This document shows, piece after piece, positions 33,923 through 46,359 of a DNA stretch of 64,000 nt. The position numbers and the translations under genes are program-made. The DNA comes from Hyperoplus lanceolatus (lineage: Eukaryota > Chordata > Actinopteri > Uranoscopiformes > Ammodytidae). The stretch's first letter is position 1. Each line of letters opens with the position of its first letter. The stretch lies in assembly GCA_026929865.2 (NCBI GenBank), contig CM049402.1, forward strand, positions 6,691,001 through 6,755,000. The letters run 5' to 3'. The notes beneath the pieces were generated by a model that saw only the letters and a list, made by a program, of their open reading frames with translations, was not told the DNA's origin and did no database searches.

Positions 33923-35397
33923 TAGGGATGGGAATCGAGAACCGGTTCTTGTTCAGACCCGGTTCCGAGTCAACCAATTCCTTGGAATCGTTAACATGCC
34001 TGCTTAACGATGCCGCTTCCGCTCGTAGCAAATGCGTCATGACTTCAGACTCGTGCTGCTTTGTTTTGGTTCAGAACGCAGCAAACATGACGTCGAGGCA
34101 GAAGCGCTCTAAAGTGTGGTTGTATTACACATGAAAAGGCAACAATACGGTAAAGTTTCCATTTCAACAAATGACTCGTGCACAAGCAAGTGCGCAGACT
34201 GCGATCCTGACGGTTGAACGTTTAAAAGTCCGCTGCCTTATTCAGCACCAGAATTGCCCATCACTTGGATTTGAAAATACAATGTAGGCTATATGAATTA
34301 ATGTGTGTGTAAGCCTAGGTGTGGGCAAGTGAAAGAGGGAGATACATAAAAAGGCGAGAGCAGCATACAAATAGGAAAAAAGGATTTCTTATTCGCTTCC
34401 AAAGGCCCGCTGTTTACTCTCGTTCAACAGCTGTTAAATGCTGCCTTGAAGCACGGCAGAGGGGACGAACGCAAAACAACACACAGCGGGACTCGGCGGT
34501 CCGGTGGTAAGGAAACTTTAACAATACGCTTTATAAAGACAGTAAGACACACTTAAAATAACGCTCTCTGCCCGATACAAAAAGCTCTGCCTTGTATTAC
34601 TTGAGCGATTGATGTGTATAAAACCATCCGCTACGTGTCTGATGAAGGGACATTATATTAGCCTAATAAACAGCGCGGTGAACATAACAGCGTACATCGT
34701 AAAGCTGAGATGGAGCGGTGACACCTTGTCGTTGGCGTGGTGAAGAATAAGCAAAGTGACACGCCTTTATGGCGTATTTATTCTCTTCTTGAATAGCCTA
34801 CATGACTGTCTACTGTGCAGTCGTGACAGTTTGACCTGAGGCGTTAACATAGTGACATCATCACGTTGGCCTTTCAGAGTAAGGGCGCAATCATATAATA
34901 ACACTTAACATACATTAAAGATCTCGTATCCTTCCTGAGAGGGCAAACATGATAATTGTTCTGCAGAAAAAGAGTTGGTATTATCTTTTCAAAAGACTTT
35001 TTTGTGTTTTTTCTGTCAGTTGAATTTTGTTTTAAGTGCCAATGAGCACTGTTAATATTCCAAAAGGCACAAGCTCTTCCTTGACTGTTTTAAGTATGTG
35101 TTTTTAGTTTGTAGGGCACATGAGGGCATTTGGGCTTAAAAACCAAAAAAAAAAATTGTCTGGACCAATTAATATGAAAATTGACAATTTCCTAATCCTA
35201 AAGTAGCTTGATAATCTTTCAATGCATATACTAGACACTTCTGATCAGATATTAAAGAGAGTTAATACAAACAAACTAATTTGTACATATTCTCTCACCC
35301 AATGAGAATCAATAAGAGAATCGATAAGGAATCGGATCGATAAGCAGAATCGGAACCAGAATCGGAATCGCTAAATTCTTATCAATTCCCATCCCTA
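33923..35397. mobile_element. hAT MITE with perfect 8-bp TSD
   Basis: The termini are TAGGGATGGGAATCGAGAA and ATCAATTCCCATCCCTA. The flanks are an exact CACACCCA duplication (33915-33922 and 35398-35405). The subterminal right region is crowded with ATCGATAAG, GAATCGG and AATCGGAACC words. No transposase is encoded in the 1475 bp. Confidence 0.9.
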
Positions 35398-35974
35398 CAC
35401 ACCCATAATGGAAACATTTTAGCCACTGAAGATAATTTGGGGCAGCATTTACACTTCTTCGAAATATTGGAAAACCTTTTGGGGAAGATCACAGTAGTAC
35501 ATCATGTTGAATAATAGGAGGGTCGCACACAGACATGAGAGCAGCGTTGATTGGCTCATCACTCTTATGCTAGGAAAGCATAAGAGTATTTCTCCAAAGT
35601 GTCAAACTAGTCCATAACACGACCCATTTAGCTCCATTAAAACACGTCATAGTATGGTTATGTTCCATATGTCGGAACCCCAAAATAAGTGAGCCTCCCA
35701 GGAACGTTGCAAAAAAGCGTCTGTCACTTAAATGCCATGTTGACTCAGCTTATTTATATATTGATCATTCAATGTGTGGGTCTGTGTGTGTGTGTGTGAG
35801 AGAAAGAGAGTGAGAGCTACCATGATGACAGCCAATTAATTTTTGGCGAGGGGAAAACTGATTCGCGGTTCGCATTAGTCATGCAGTAAATGGAAGCACT
35901 GTCATCGGGGAGCTCTCATTCACTTTAAAGGTGACGGTTTGTGAGTGTGTGTCTGTTTTTATGTGTGTGTATGC

Positions 35975-36008
<34 letters not shown>

Positions 36009-36662
36009 ATGTACATGCCAAGTGCATGTGTATGAATGTGTGCATTTATGTGAACGCCCACATGAGTTTGTTAGCAATCTCCTGCTATCCTGTCATCCCT
36101 CCCTCAACCACAGGGGCCTTAGCATGACACAGCCTCAGGACTTAAGGATACCGTTGAGTGCAGCCCGAGTGTCAAACTTCCAACAAAGCATTTAACAAGC
36201 ACAACAGTGCACAGTTCTGCTCGCTTAAATATGGCAAAGTTTACCCCCGACAGGACCGGAAACAAACAACTTTATGATGGTTGATTTCATCAGGGCCAGC
36301 CCTGACCAATTTGGCGCCCTAGGCAAGATTTTAGCTGGCGCCCCCCATGGCATTGCAGTCAGATCCACCACTGTTCATACACTCACACAGAACTGGATAG
36401 CTTTGTCTTTGACATTTCATTTTATTTTAGATAGAAAATAACGCACAAAATAAAAACCATATCACAAAACAAGTGACATAACATTAAAAAATTAATACAA
36501 TATTACGATTCGCACAGAAAAATACAGACGTTAAAATTTAAAATTATAATCTATTACAAGTATAGTTTAAATAAATCCTAACTTTGTATTGAATATAATT
36601 CCACACAAAAGCTATATTACAAAATTAAATGACAGAGACCTCTGGTCTGTACTGCTATTTAA
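35398..36662. other. Gene-free stretch with GT microsatellite and hAT tip
   Basis: (GT)n occupies about 35976-36005. At 36293 there is CAGGGCCAGCCCTGACC followed by TTGGCGCCCTAGGCAAG, a hAT-like terminal phrase common in fish. A candidate opposite end (CCCAGGGCCGGG) lies at 43028-43039, but I could not establish that they belong together. No gene. Confidence 0.45.
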
Positions 36663-37605
36663 AGCCACTACGAGTAACATGGCACGTTGGCGTCCCCTTT
36701 GGACAAAAGCGGTAGTATTTTTACGACGCCCGCTGTCACAAAGCTGTTTTCTAGCTCGTGCCAGGCGTGCGAGTGTGAACTGAGAAGGGCGCAATATAGT
36801 GCATGTCCGTGTGTTGAAAGTGTGAGGACTCTTTTCGGCTCCGTGAGAGTGGTTTTGACACTGCATCAACTAATGCCAGTCAGTGCTACACACACCTGAT
36901 TGCAATGAGTTGATGCAGCAGCGTCACCTAACTACTCTCTCTCTCTCACGGAGCTGAAAGATTACGTGTCCGACTCCTCACAGAAAGCGAATGAACGAGA
37001 GACGGCAGTTAGTATGGATCATGATGAGGTAATGTGTTTGTGTTGTTGATGTAAATAATGACTATTTCAGATAATGGTTATCTGATGATGGTGAAGCAAA
37101 GCAAACTTTGTGTTAGTACCAACCGCTCATTCATTTAGGAGTAAACACTGCAGTCTAGTTTCGCTCTCGTGAAATTGTATACACGTTGCTTGGCAACGCC
37201 CTCGTCCCGCCCGTAGCCTATATCACTCTCCCTTTTAGCTTTTCTTCATTGCATTCTCTTTTTTTTCTTTGATGGTTCAGCCCCGTTATCAGTCATTATG
37301 ACGACAAATAACTGTCTCAAACAAGGCTCCCGCTCCCCTTCCCTCACCTGGAGGGATAGGCTTCTCAAATCGCATCGCTGCTCCACACTGAAATCTGCGA
37401 CCAATACGGATATGTGACCATAGAGCCTGCACGAGCGAACCGAAAATCGGACTGGGTGTGCGACCAGACCAAAAGCAGTAATAAAAACTATATAAAAACG
37501 TCTTTCTTTGCACTGATGGTCTTGTTTGCTGATAAAGGTAATTTATGATTATCAGAGGAAACATGAGGCTGTTTAAAAGATATTTAAATGTTACTCGTAG
37601 CCGCT
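36663..37605. mobile_element. TTAA-flanked DNA transposon, copy 3
   Basis: Same family and orientation as 2592-3884. Left terminus AGCCACTACGAGTAACATGG; right terminus (reverse complement) AGCGGCTACGAGTAAC. TTAA lies at 36659-36662 and 37606-37609. It lacks the nested MITE found in copy 1 and is thus the reference empty site for 3189-3563. At 943 bp it probably represents the family's usual non-autonomous length. Confidence 0.85.
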
Positions 37606-38529
37606 TTAACTTGATTCCAACAGAGAGCTGTCTACATTTAGTTGTTAAGACCTCATCTTCATATCTCAACAAGCTCACCTCACCTTGCTACAGCCTGACT
37701 TCTCTTGCCTTTGGGTCTATTGGTGAAGCCTTTTTTCCTCATGCTGCATCACTGGGCTGTGCTAAGGTGGAGAAGATGTCTGCAGGACAGGTGGCTCAAA
37801 GTATTTCAAATGAAAACCTGAAGAGAAAAGAGAAGTATACATGTGGTTACATTATTTATATTAATACATGGTGAAAAGCATTAAAATGGAAATTTGATAA
37901 GATTAAACTCTTGTCATTAAAATTAAATGCAGTTTAGCATCCAACCAGAGTGAAGAGAAGCAGTAACTAATGGAAAGCTATAGATAAGGTACAATCAAAC
38001 GGAAAAGTTTGCTCCTGCTTTTTAGTAAATCAGAATCAAGCCTTCTGATTATATCTCATGGCTTTATGTATAGCACTTTGATTTACCTAGTGTTGAAAAG
38101 TGCCTCACAAATAAACTTGACTTGCCTCAGGTATGCAATATTAACAGTTATTATACTGTGCACTTTTAACACTGATGTAAACTAACACAATAAACCCAAG
38201 GTTGACAACCATTAATTATAGTGGAAAAGGAATAGCTTTCTAATAACCATTACAAGCAGTGCAAACTTTGGCAAGTTATGACAGGGGATGTAGGCTACCT
38301 GAAAAATCTTTCTAAATGTCTCTGATGAATTTAAATTGGGAGTAATGTTACCCATCTTCCAAAAGTAAGCTAGCAAGTTAACACACTGCTACTAAAACAA
38401 TGCAGCACACTATTCATTCATCACATTAACGTCACTGTAGGCCTACCTCTGTCTTTGTCACGTTTTACTCCTCTTCTTTTCCTTTTCAGTCTTCCCTTGG
38501 CACGAGAGAGCTTTTGTCTTTTTGACATG
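37606..38529. other. Gene-free stretch between two MITEs
   Basis: No ORF with family motifs and no paired terminal repeats. AT-rich, single-copy-looking in this window. Confidence 0.4.
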
Positions 38530-39305
38530 GGCTGTGTTCGGAACGCCATACTAGCGTCCTACATCCTACATACTCACCATCTATATACTGCATACTCTCT
38601 ACTCAAAGATCGATTGTGTATGCGAGGTGCGTCGAAACGTTCTCAGTTGAAGTATACTCAAGCGATGAAGAATTTCTTCTTCTTCTTGTAAGATTCAGGC
38701 AGTTTAGACGCTGTTTAGCGTATAACCGCCCTCTACAGGTTAGATATTGAACTAGATTTTTACAGTCCTGTGTTCATCATCTGTGTTTTAGACTTCATGT
38801 TTAATAATTATGTTTTGAGGCAGAGGATCCCTCCGACCCTCTCTGTCCGGCTCATCAGACAGCACTCAGCTGTCTGTCAGTTGAGCTGGACGAGCCGCGG
38901 TGTGTGGAACAGCGATCTGTTCTGATCTCTCTCCACTATCAGACTCACATCACTCATTTCACTTAGTGACTCTAATGTTGTTAGGTATTTATCTTCATCT
39001 CTTATCTATTGTAAGTTTTATGAATGACTGCACGTACAGTTGTCAGATCGCGGACCCCAAACAATGTCATTGCCTAGCAACTTGCTCGAAAATATTTCAT
39101 TTTCCTGGGCGGGTAGAATTGACCCAGTGCATTGTGGGGCGGATGAGTAGGAAAAGTATACAATCGATTCATACCCAAAATCTTCCCGGAAGTTAATACT
39201 CATCCGGGAATTTCTCGCATACCCAAACTCGCATACCCAACCGTCACATACTCAAATTGAAAATGAGTATGAGTAGGACGTTAGTATGGCGTTCCGAACA
39301 CAGCC
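38530..39305. mobile_element. MITE with GGCTGTGTTCGGAACGCC termini
   Basis: A perfect inverted repeat GGCTGTGTTCGGAACGCC starts at 38530 and ends at 39305. It continues imperfectly through ATACTA and CGTCCTAC. Immediate flanks share CATGG overlapping the element edge, so the target duplication is ambiguous (ATG, or CATGG). The interior region 38820-39110 is the inverted relative of 27100-27310 in a different MITE and encodes the same decayed IFSSKLLGN-x-IVWGPRSDN segment. Confidence 0.75.
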
Positions 39306-39685
39306 ATGGTGTGCGCTCTTTTCTTCCGGTTCCGACCGGTGAAGTTACCGTTCAGATACCGGGACCTATCCGAATAGTCCAATCTCCTAACCTATAAGCC
39401 TCCTTTCCTATACCTTAACCCCTAAACGTCATCGGGGTTAAGGAGAGATGAAAGGTGCTTCCTATCGAACATAGTTAAAGACAGCACTGTTTCAAAAGAA
39501 TTCGACTCCACTTTTCCTAACCGACGTCATTGCGCGACGGCGAGTATTGCTGACGTGAGTCACTAGCGTGAAACTACACTATAGCCTATTCTCCGACAAT
39601 TGACAAGCGCTCGTTTGATCCATGCGTTCTTTTCATATTGATTTTAATCAGGTTGTCGCCAACAGAATGAGAATCACTCCCATAT

Positions 39686-42255
39686 CAGGGTTTTTCCTGC
39701 ATTCAAAACATTTTGGCGCCCCCCAAAGGAATTTTGTCACCCCCCAAAGGAAAATCCTCAGCGCCAAAGCGGTTTTTTTTTAGGGATAAATAAATAAAAA
39801 TATACTTAAAACGGCTCCAAATGTGTTTCCATTTCCGCGCCATTCCAGTCATATTACTTGCAATCTCAGTTGTAAAAAAAAATCACTTCATTTGACATGT
39901 TATCAACAACATTTTGGCTTTATATCCATGAGTTATTTTTAATTTCGTCCGGCGAAGTTTCCCGCGAGTCCGTGATCGCCATAGTAACGGCAGCGTCGGA
40001 CAGTGAGTGAGGGGCACTTTACACTGTGAAAACGTGACAGTTTTCCAGTTTTTGGTTTAAAAAAAAAACCCCCGTTCAGATACAATTTATCTGACATCTT
40101 CACTCGTACACATGTTTTCAGAGGAAACGGGCCGAAATCGCTGTAGTAGCAGTGTAGCAGCCATGCCAAGCCAATAGTCAGCGGTGACACAGCCTAGTAG
40201 ATAGCTCTTCCGGTACAATTTGATGCATAAAACCTTACTGTAACCGAAAATTAATGCCACTAACGTTCATAAAGCTGTTGGTGTAAGCTTGGGGTTACAA
40301 GTATTGTAAATGACAAGCTTTCTGTCCTCTTATTTCACCGCATTGGACTCGTAAAAACAGAAGACTTGCTGATAGTGAAGGGGCTTCGTGAGCGGATACC
40401 TTCCTGTTAGTCGTACTTCAAAATAAAAGTCAACTCACGTGTGTCCAGTGAAATGCTATTAATGTTCAGCCAGTGAAATGCTTTTACTGTGAAGCCGTAG
40501 CCTTAATGCTCCTTTTGTTGAACAGTAACTTAACCGCTGCGCGCTGAACTATGGATAGTGTTTTTTAATGTAGAGAGCCGTGTCCCTGCCCTGGCATAGA
40601 AGCTACACACGTTTATTTGGCTAGAAAAACCGGCAGAGCACAAATCTTTCCCCAGACAAAGTGGCCGATGGTCTCAATAACTTACTAATCGCTTAGACTA
40701 AATTGGTGAGTGTTAGGCTATATTTTAGCCCTGCACGTCACTCTCCGCTGATCACAGTGATGGTGCCGTGGAGACACCGTTCATGTTGTCTTCTAACTTT
40801 ATAACTCGCTTGTGTTGTGGGTATTTTGACAGCAAATGTTATAGACTACGCATGTGTGAGGGTGGAGCCGTGACGTCAGCGTTATCAGGGGAAATGGTTT
40901 CGGTGTTTACAGGAAACCAAAACCGTTAAGTTTTCCAAAAAATCCTCCCTGGGAGGTGATCTCAAAAACCTGCGGTTTCATGCCTGCGTTTGCTGTTTTC
41001 CTGTAAATGATATAGTGCAACCGCGGGAATTTTTCCGCGTTTGCACCGTTTCGGTGTAAAGTGCCCCTGACAGGCTGACTACAGGGAACTCAGACCATGA
41101 ATCAGACCCACAGAACTTTCGGATTCAGTCAGATTACCGGTAGGCCTTCATCAGGTTTGAGGTAAGTTTCCAATAAAAAACTTTTGGCGTGTATAAATAT
41201 AGGCAATGGTAGAAATCAGGTCGGGGATAATTGTTATTAACTATCATTGTTCCGCACGCCGGGGCATGCAGGCTTGTAAATGCAGCAAACCCTACTGTTA
41301 TGCACTCCGCTCGGCCCCTCCCTCACCTGAGCTATCGGCTGGTCCAGAGAGCACGAGGGAGATGTTGCGCATTGGGTGTTTTGAAAAACTTCTAGATGAC
41401 GAGAATAAAAGGTAAAACTAATTGTGTTGTCTGAAAAAACTTCAGACTCACAACAAACTAAAATAATGTGCAAGATATGTCACGTGCGGACACGCGAGTC
41501 ACGTAGCCTAACATACGCGAGAGAGAGAGTTAAAATTATGCAGACACAGAAAAAAGCCATATACGACCTGATTTGCACCTCTAAACATCCCGACCAATTT
41601 GATAAATAAATAAATAAATCATGCCCTTACATTCAATGCTAGCAAAAGACGTGCCCTATCAACACCATTTACAACTGGTTATTTTAATTTTGACTTATTT
41701 TGACTTTGAATTATTAAAATTTGTTTCACTTATTTAGCCTATTTCTATTCTCCCTGTTTTCAGTTCAATTAGGCCTTTGTTTAAAGTCCAAAGTCATGGT
41801 GTTATTAGAAAAAAAACCTTGTTAAAAGTAAAATAAATGCATAATGTTCTTAAATCAATGATTAACTGTCTTTAATAATCGTGATTACACAATGTGATTA
41901 CTCAAAATAATCATGATTATGATTTTTTCATAATCGAGCAGCCCTACCTTCTTCCATGGTTTAGATCAATTAGAAACAATTAGAGTATTAAATAGGTAGG
42001 CCTAGTCATTATTAGTATTTTGACTTCATATCTACAGGTTTTTTATTGTGATTTCATAAGCGTCAGTGAGCTCCATGGTAACGCAGTGATTGACAGGCTG
42101 ACTGAAATGCTCTTGAGCTGGACAGAAACACTCCTCTCCCAACCCAACACCCCTCTTAAAATACACAAACCGTTTGCCTTTACTGTCGCGACCCCAAAAA
42201 AAGTTGGTCGCGTACTGACCCCCCAAAGGCCCATTCTGAGCCAGGAAAAACCCTG
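39686..42255. mobile_element. hAT-like element nested in the MITE
   Basis: Inverted termini CAGGGTTTTTCCTGC and (reverse complement) CAGGGTTTTTCCTGGC. CATAT flanks both sides (39681-39685 and 42256-42260). The uninterrupted sequence is visible in the sister MITE at about 43188-43202 (CACTCCCATATATCCC). The termini look hAT-like although only 5 bp of duplication are obvious. Its interior contains another element (40011-41067) and a terminal phrase AATCGAGCAGCCCTAC at about 41931-41946 from some further repeat. No intact transposase. Confidence 0.7.
40011..41067. mobile_element. MITE with GGGGCACTTTACAC termini, third nesting level
   Basis: Inverted termini GGGGCACTTTACAC at both ends, with TGA on each side (40008-40010 and 41068-41070). 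A 3-bp target would fit a Harbinger-like or CACTA-like mechanism, but the class is not settled. 1057 bp, no ORF with motifs. Confidence 0.65.
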
Positions 42256-43037
42256 CATATATCCCAATTCAAATGTGGAATAAAAAGAGGCTACACTTAT
42301 GTTGATGTTGAAATGAACTGCCCCCAGTAACTTCATTAAATGTGAAGTTGGTATTTTATTTTCTTATGGTGTAAATTATGTGCTACGAAAACAACTATTA
42401 TGATGTTGGTCTTTTATGAGTTCTTTATTATCTTTAGCCTGTGTGTGAGGGGGGGGGGGTATTTTGTTTTAGCCGAGTTAAATCTTCCTCTCTTCTCTTC
42501 TCCTCTCTTCTGTTTTACCTCTCGTACGTATTCGTGTAGAGTCGGTAAACTCCGGCGGTGGCCTGTTGCTTTAAATCTTGCCGCCGTAAAGGATTATGGG
42601 ATACCACTATCTCGTTTCCTTTCGCATAGGTTGGTCCGGAATAACCTATGCTAAAGGAGGGTTAAAGGATGAATCGAGGCTCCTTTCCTAAGCATTTTGA
42701 GAATTCGGATCACCTATCTGCCGAGTACTTCCGGGTCAGCTCGATAGGATAGGAAATTTCCTATGCAAAAAATACTATTCGGATTGGCCCAAGGCTGATC
42801 GCCAGAAATCTGGAAGAGTCTATCGGAGGGGGGGCCCTTCAATTTTTTTTTATAGTTTGTCTATCCTCAATAGTTGTCATATTTTAAGCTTAACTCATAT
42901 TTTGAAATTATAGTATTAACAGTATTAGTAAAAAAAAAAAAAAAAAGTTTTGGTAGTCCTTTTTTTTTTTTTTTTAGCGGCGCCCCTGCGGATGGATGCG
43001 CCCCTAGCATTTGCCTATACTGCCTATGCCCAGGGCC

Positions 43038-43384
43038 GGGCCTATCCGAAAAGTCCAATCTCCTAACCTATAAACCTCCTTTCCTATACCTTAACCCCTA
43101 AACGTCATCGGGTTTAAGGAGAGATGAAAGGTGCGTTCTTTTCATATTGATTTTAATCAGGTTGTCGCCAACAGAGTGAGAATCACTCCCATATATCCCA
43201 ATTCACATGTAGAATAAAAAGAGGCTACACTTGTGTTGATGTTGAAATGAACTGCCCCCAGTAACTTCATGAAATGTGAAGTTGGTATTTTATTTTCTTA
43301 TGGTGTAAATTATGTGCTACGAAAATAACTATTATGATGTTGGTCTTTTATGAGTTCTCTATTATCTTTAGCCTGTGTGTGTGT

Positions 43385-43415
<31 letters not shown>

Positions 43416-43743
43416 GGATTTTGTTTTAGCCGAGTTAAATCTTCCTCTCTTCTCCTCTCCTCTCTTCTGTTTTACCTCTCGTTCGTATTCGTGTAGAGTC
43501 GGTAAACTCCGGCGGTGGCCTGTTGCTTTACCACTACCACTTGGGATACCACTATCTTTCCTTTAGCATAGGTTGGTCCGGAGTAACCTATGTTAAAGGA
43601 GGGTTAAAGGATGAATCGAGGCTCCTTTCCTATGCCTTTCCTAAGCATTTTGAGAATTCGGATCACCTATCCGCCGAGTACTTCCGGTTCATCTCGATAG
43701 GAAAGGACATTTCCTATGCAAAAAATACTTTTCGGATAGGCCC
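43038..43743. mobile_element. CCTATCCGAA-family MITE, copy 2
   Basis: Termini GGGCCTATCCGAAAAGT in perfect inverted orientation, 706 bp. It shows the uninterrupted form of the family present at 39361-42790. An internal (GT)n followed by a long G run (43377-43418) is expanded compared with copy 1 (42439-42459). No ORF. Confidence 0.75.
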
Positions 43744-43968
43744 CTGGATTTCATACTGAGTCCAAAAGGATAGGAGTTAAGTCTTGTTTTTCTTCTCCTC
43801 AATAAAAGGTGCTCACATAGAAAAGCAACAGGGAAGTGATGTAACGATCAAGGCGAAGTGGGTCACATAGGGCCGTGTGCAAAGTAATTAAAGGCTAAAA
43901 TTTATGCTGGCTGTTATTGGATGTGACTGCAATTTAGACATGCAGAATATCAAGAATGTACAGGGAAT

Positions 43969-44473
43969 GGCCTCTGCACACATCCTACCGCATCTACCTC
44001 GCGTCTGGGTCTGACTTTCTGTCACTGACAGTGTAATCAACCTAGAGCGGGCACACATCCAACCTCAGACGCACTGCTGATGCACGTCTGAGGCACATCT
44101 GCAGCGACGCTCCCCTTTTCCTCAGGAGGCTCGCCTATTTTTTTCTGAGAGCCGCGCGTCTCTCTCGGGTCTCTCTGCTTTAACTGATAGAGAAATACTC
44201 TGCTGAGAGTCATATTGACTTCATACCGGCAGCTTTCGCAGTAGTTTCACCATTTCCTGGTGTGTCCCTTTCAAAATAAAACTTCCAACAAGAGAAAATG
44301 TGGCAAAAAAAATAAAAAAGGCAATGGAGCGCACAGATTACTGTCCAGACTCAATATTAGACTCAGTATAAATCATATGCATCATAAATGACAGGAAAGA
44401 ACTTATCCGAGAGACGCAGCAGTAAGGTAAGTCGACGCGCTCCAGAGGTAGATGCAGGATGTGTGCAGAGGCC
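43969..44473. mobile_element. GGCCTCTGCACACATCC MITE, copy P
   Basis: Inverted termini GGCCTCTGCACACATCCT at both ends, followed by a short CATCTACC-type extension. The interior is the reverse complement of much of 47776-48391. Contains an ATTTCCTGGTGTGTCCCTTTC phrase and an AAACTTCCAACAAG phrase shared with that copy. A (CA)n tract lies just outside at 44489-44523. Confidence 0.8.
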
Positions 44474-46080
44474 GGAAGGGAGAGACAACACACACACACA
44501 CACACAAACACACAAACACACACTACTTCGCTCATTGAATACGTTTTATACTCATTATCCATCAGTGCTGACCATGAACAGCCTGTGTGAACAGCTTGAA
44601 ATATTATATGTTAATGCCAAAACCAATCGCAGGTTATACTGTTTATCAGCCATTCAGTACTGTCTGCTGACCTCAGTGTGTTATACTCACCATGGTACCA
44701 TGGCTAGACACTCGTCAGGTTTCATCCAAATATATAACACTTTTGCAGATGGAACATGAAGTGAGTCATTTACATTTATTTGTGCGTCTGCTGATTTACT
44801 GTATATCCAGACATGAACACAGGCACAGCTTGGCAAATAAAGTTATAATATTCTGAAGGTGGTTTTAGTTATTTGATGGTATAATGTAAAGGAGGGATAC
44901 TTCAACTTTATCAATTTGGACGGTTGTAAAGTTAAAGGTGGAGTCAGCGATTTTGGAGATTGCTCATAGTCAAAATGAGTGAATATCTCCTCACGATCCA
45001 CTACCGGTTCGTACTGTGTGATTTTACCAAACCGCGTTCTCCAGAATCTCTGACCCCACCTTGAAGTTTTATCATCAGTAATTATCATTACACATACTCA
45101 CTTAAAATGTATATTTTGGCAGATGTGATCGAATGCTGCTTTTGTTTTCCAGGAGACAGACATAACTACAGATATTAATTTTAAAAGAAAGTAAAGAAAT
45201 TAGGAATCACAAGTTTCTCATTTTAATTTTAATTCAATAATACATTTTCTTTACGATTAAAAATTGATCAAAGTTGGATTTTGTTTGGTAATAATATGTT
45301 GTGGTACATAGGCTATCCAGTCCCTTTGCAGGAAGTGTGTGGTGAGAAGTCCCTTTGCCGGCATTTAAAGCTGGGGTGGAGGATTTGGGGAAAAAATGGC
45401 AGTTGGGATAGAGATTTGAATCCAAATACCTCAACCGCTCTACTGGTTCTCTTTGGTCCCCCCCTTACACTCTCTACACCAACAAAGTCGTGCCAAAGTG
45501 AATGGACAGTCCCAACAGCCAATAAGAACAGAGAATCGGAGCCTCGCTCTGATTGGTCAAAGTGTCAGCTCATGTTAACTTTGACCAATCATAAATCATA
45601 TACTTTAACTCAGGGGTCTCCAAACTACGGCCCGCCACTTTTTATTGGCCCGCGGCCGATTTTAAAAATATAATGTAATATGGCCCTTCGATTTTTTTTT
45701 TTTTTTTTTTTTTGCATGTCTTAGTTAACCCACTAGTGCAGGGGTGTCAAACACTGATTGATTGGCCCGTGGCACATTTTAAAAATATAATGTAATATGG
45801 CGCTTTTAATTTTTAAATAATTTAAATGCACTCATTATATTACAGAGAAATATGTCCCATAAAAGAAAATGAGCAACAAGCCCATCCCAGAGGACCCTGC
45901 ATAATATTTTATTTTAAATTAATATTATTATGAAAAACCTATGTGTCCTTCTCCAATAGCTTCTAATTCATCTGACACAGTGTCTCCATTTTTTTCATAC
46001 AAAATTCTTCAGATTTAGCCTCTTAATTTCCCTCTCAAAGTGCACCAGATTCATGCATTTCACTTTAAAAACTTTAAAAA
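44474..46080. other. Gene-free stretch with partial transposon tips
   Basis: Contains TTAA followed by AGGTGGAGTCAGCGATTTTGG at about 44934, a typical TTAA-element end without a found partner. At 45611 and 45740 there are hAT-like openings (CAGGGGTCTCCAAACTACGG and GCAGGGGTGTCAAACACTG). Each is followed by the same TTTTAAAAATATAATGTAAT phrase, indicating two nested or tandem copies. No gene. Confidence 0.45.
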
Positions 46081-46340
46081 ATCTCCCGGGGGGGGCATAC
46101 CCCCGGACCCCTCTAGGAGAGTCGGGACCTCGGCTGGATACAAAGGATTACAATTTACGAAGACACTATGAAACTAAACATCAGAGCAGCTACATGTCCT
46201 GATAAATGTGTTATTTTTGCAAAGTGGCCTGGCCCTTCGTAGAATGGTGCATAATAATGTTGCAATACTGCCCTGCAGCCCAGTTTACGAAGGTTGAGTG
46301 CACGTGCTTAGCGTCATATCCAGAGGTTGGCTTTGGAAAA
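46081..46340 (+). pseudogene. hAT BED zinc-finger fragment
   Basis: From 46137 the frame reads DTKDYNLRRHYETKHQSSYM before a double stop. This is the H-x(3-5)-H half of a BED-type zinc finger found at the N-terminus of hAT transposases and ZBED-like proteins. Sequence to the left contains the G-rich/C-rich phrase CCCGGGGGGGGCATAC. No catalytic domain remains. Confidence 0.5.
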
Positions 46341-46359
46341 TTGACGTGTGAGTGCTGCC

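Larger units (their letters stand above)
39361..42790. mobile_element. CCTATCCGAA-family MITE, copy 1, invaded by other elements
   Basis: The left end GGGACCTATCCGAATAGTCC and the right end (reverse complement) GGGCCAATCCGAATAGT match the termini of the cleaner copy at 43038-43743. The shared interior includes a CTTAACCCCTAAACGTCATC block, the TCAGGTTGTCGCCAACAGA block and a purine/pyrimidine-rich 3' half with GAGTCGGTAAACTCCGGCG. The middle is displaced by a 2.57-kb insertion at 39686-42255. Confidence 0.7.

Noticed and set aside
36293-43039. Single large hAT element from CAGGGCCAGCCC to GGGCCGGG
   Set aside because: The two ends are similar in style, but no target duplication or shared subterminal sequence links them over 6.7 kb.
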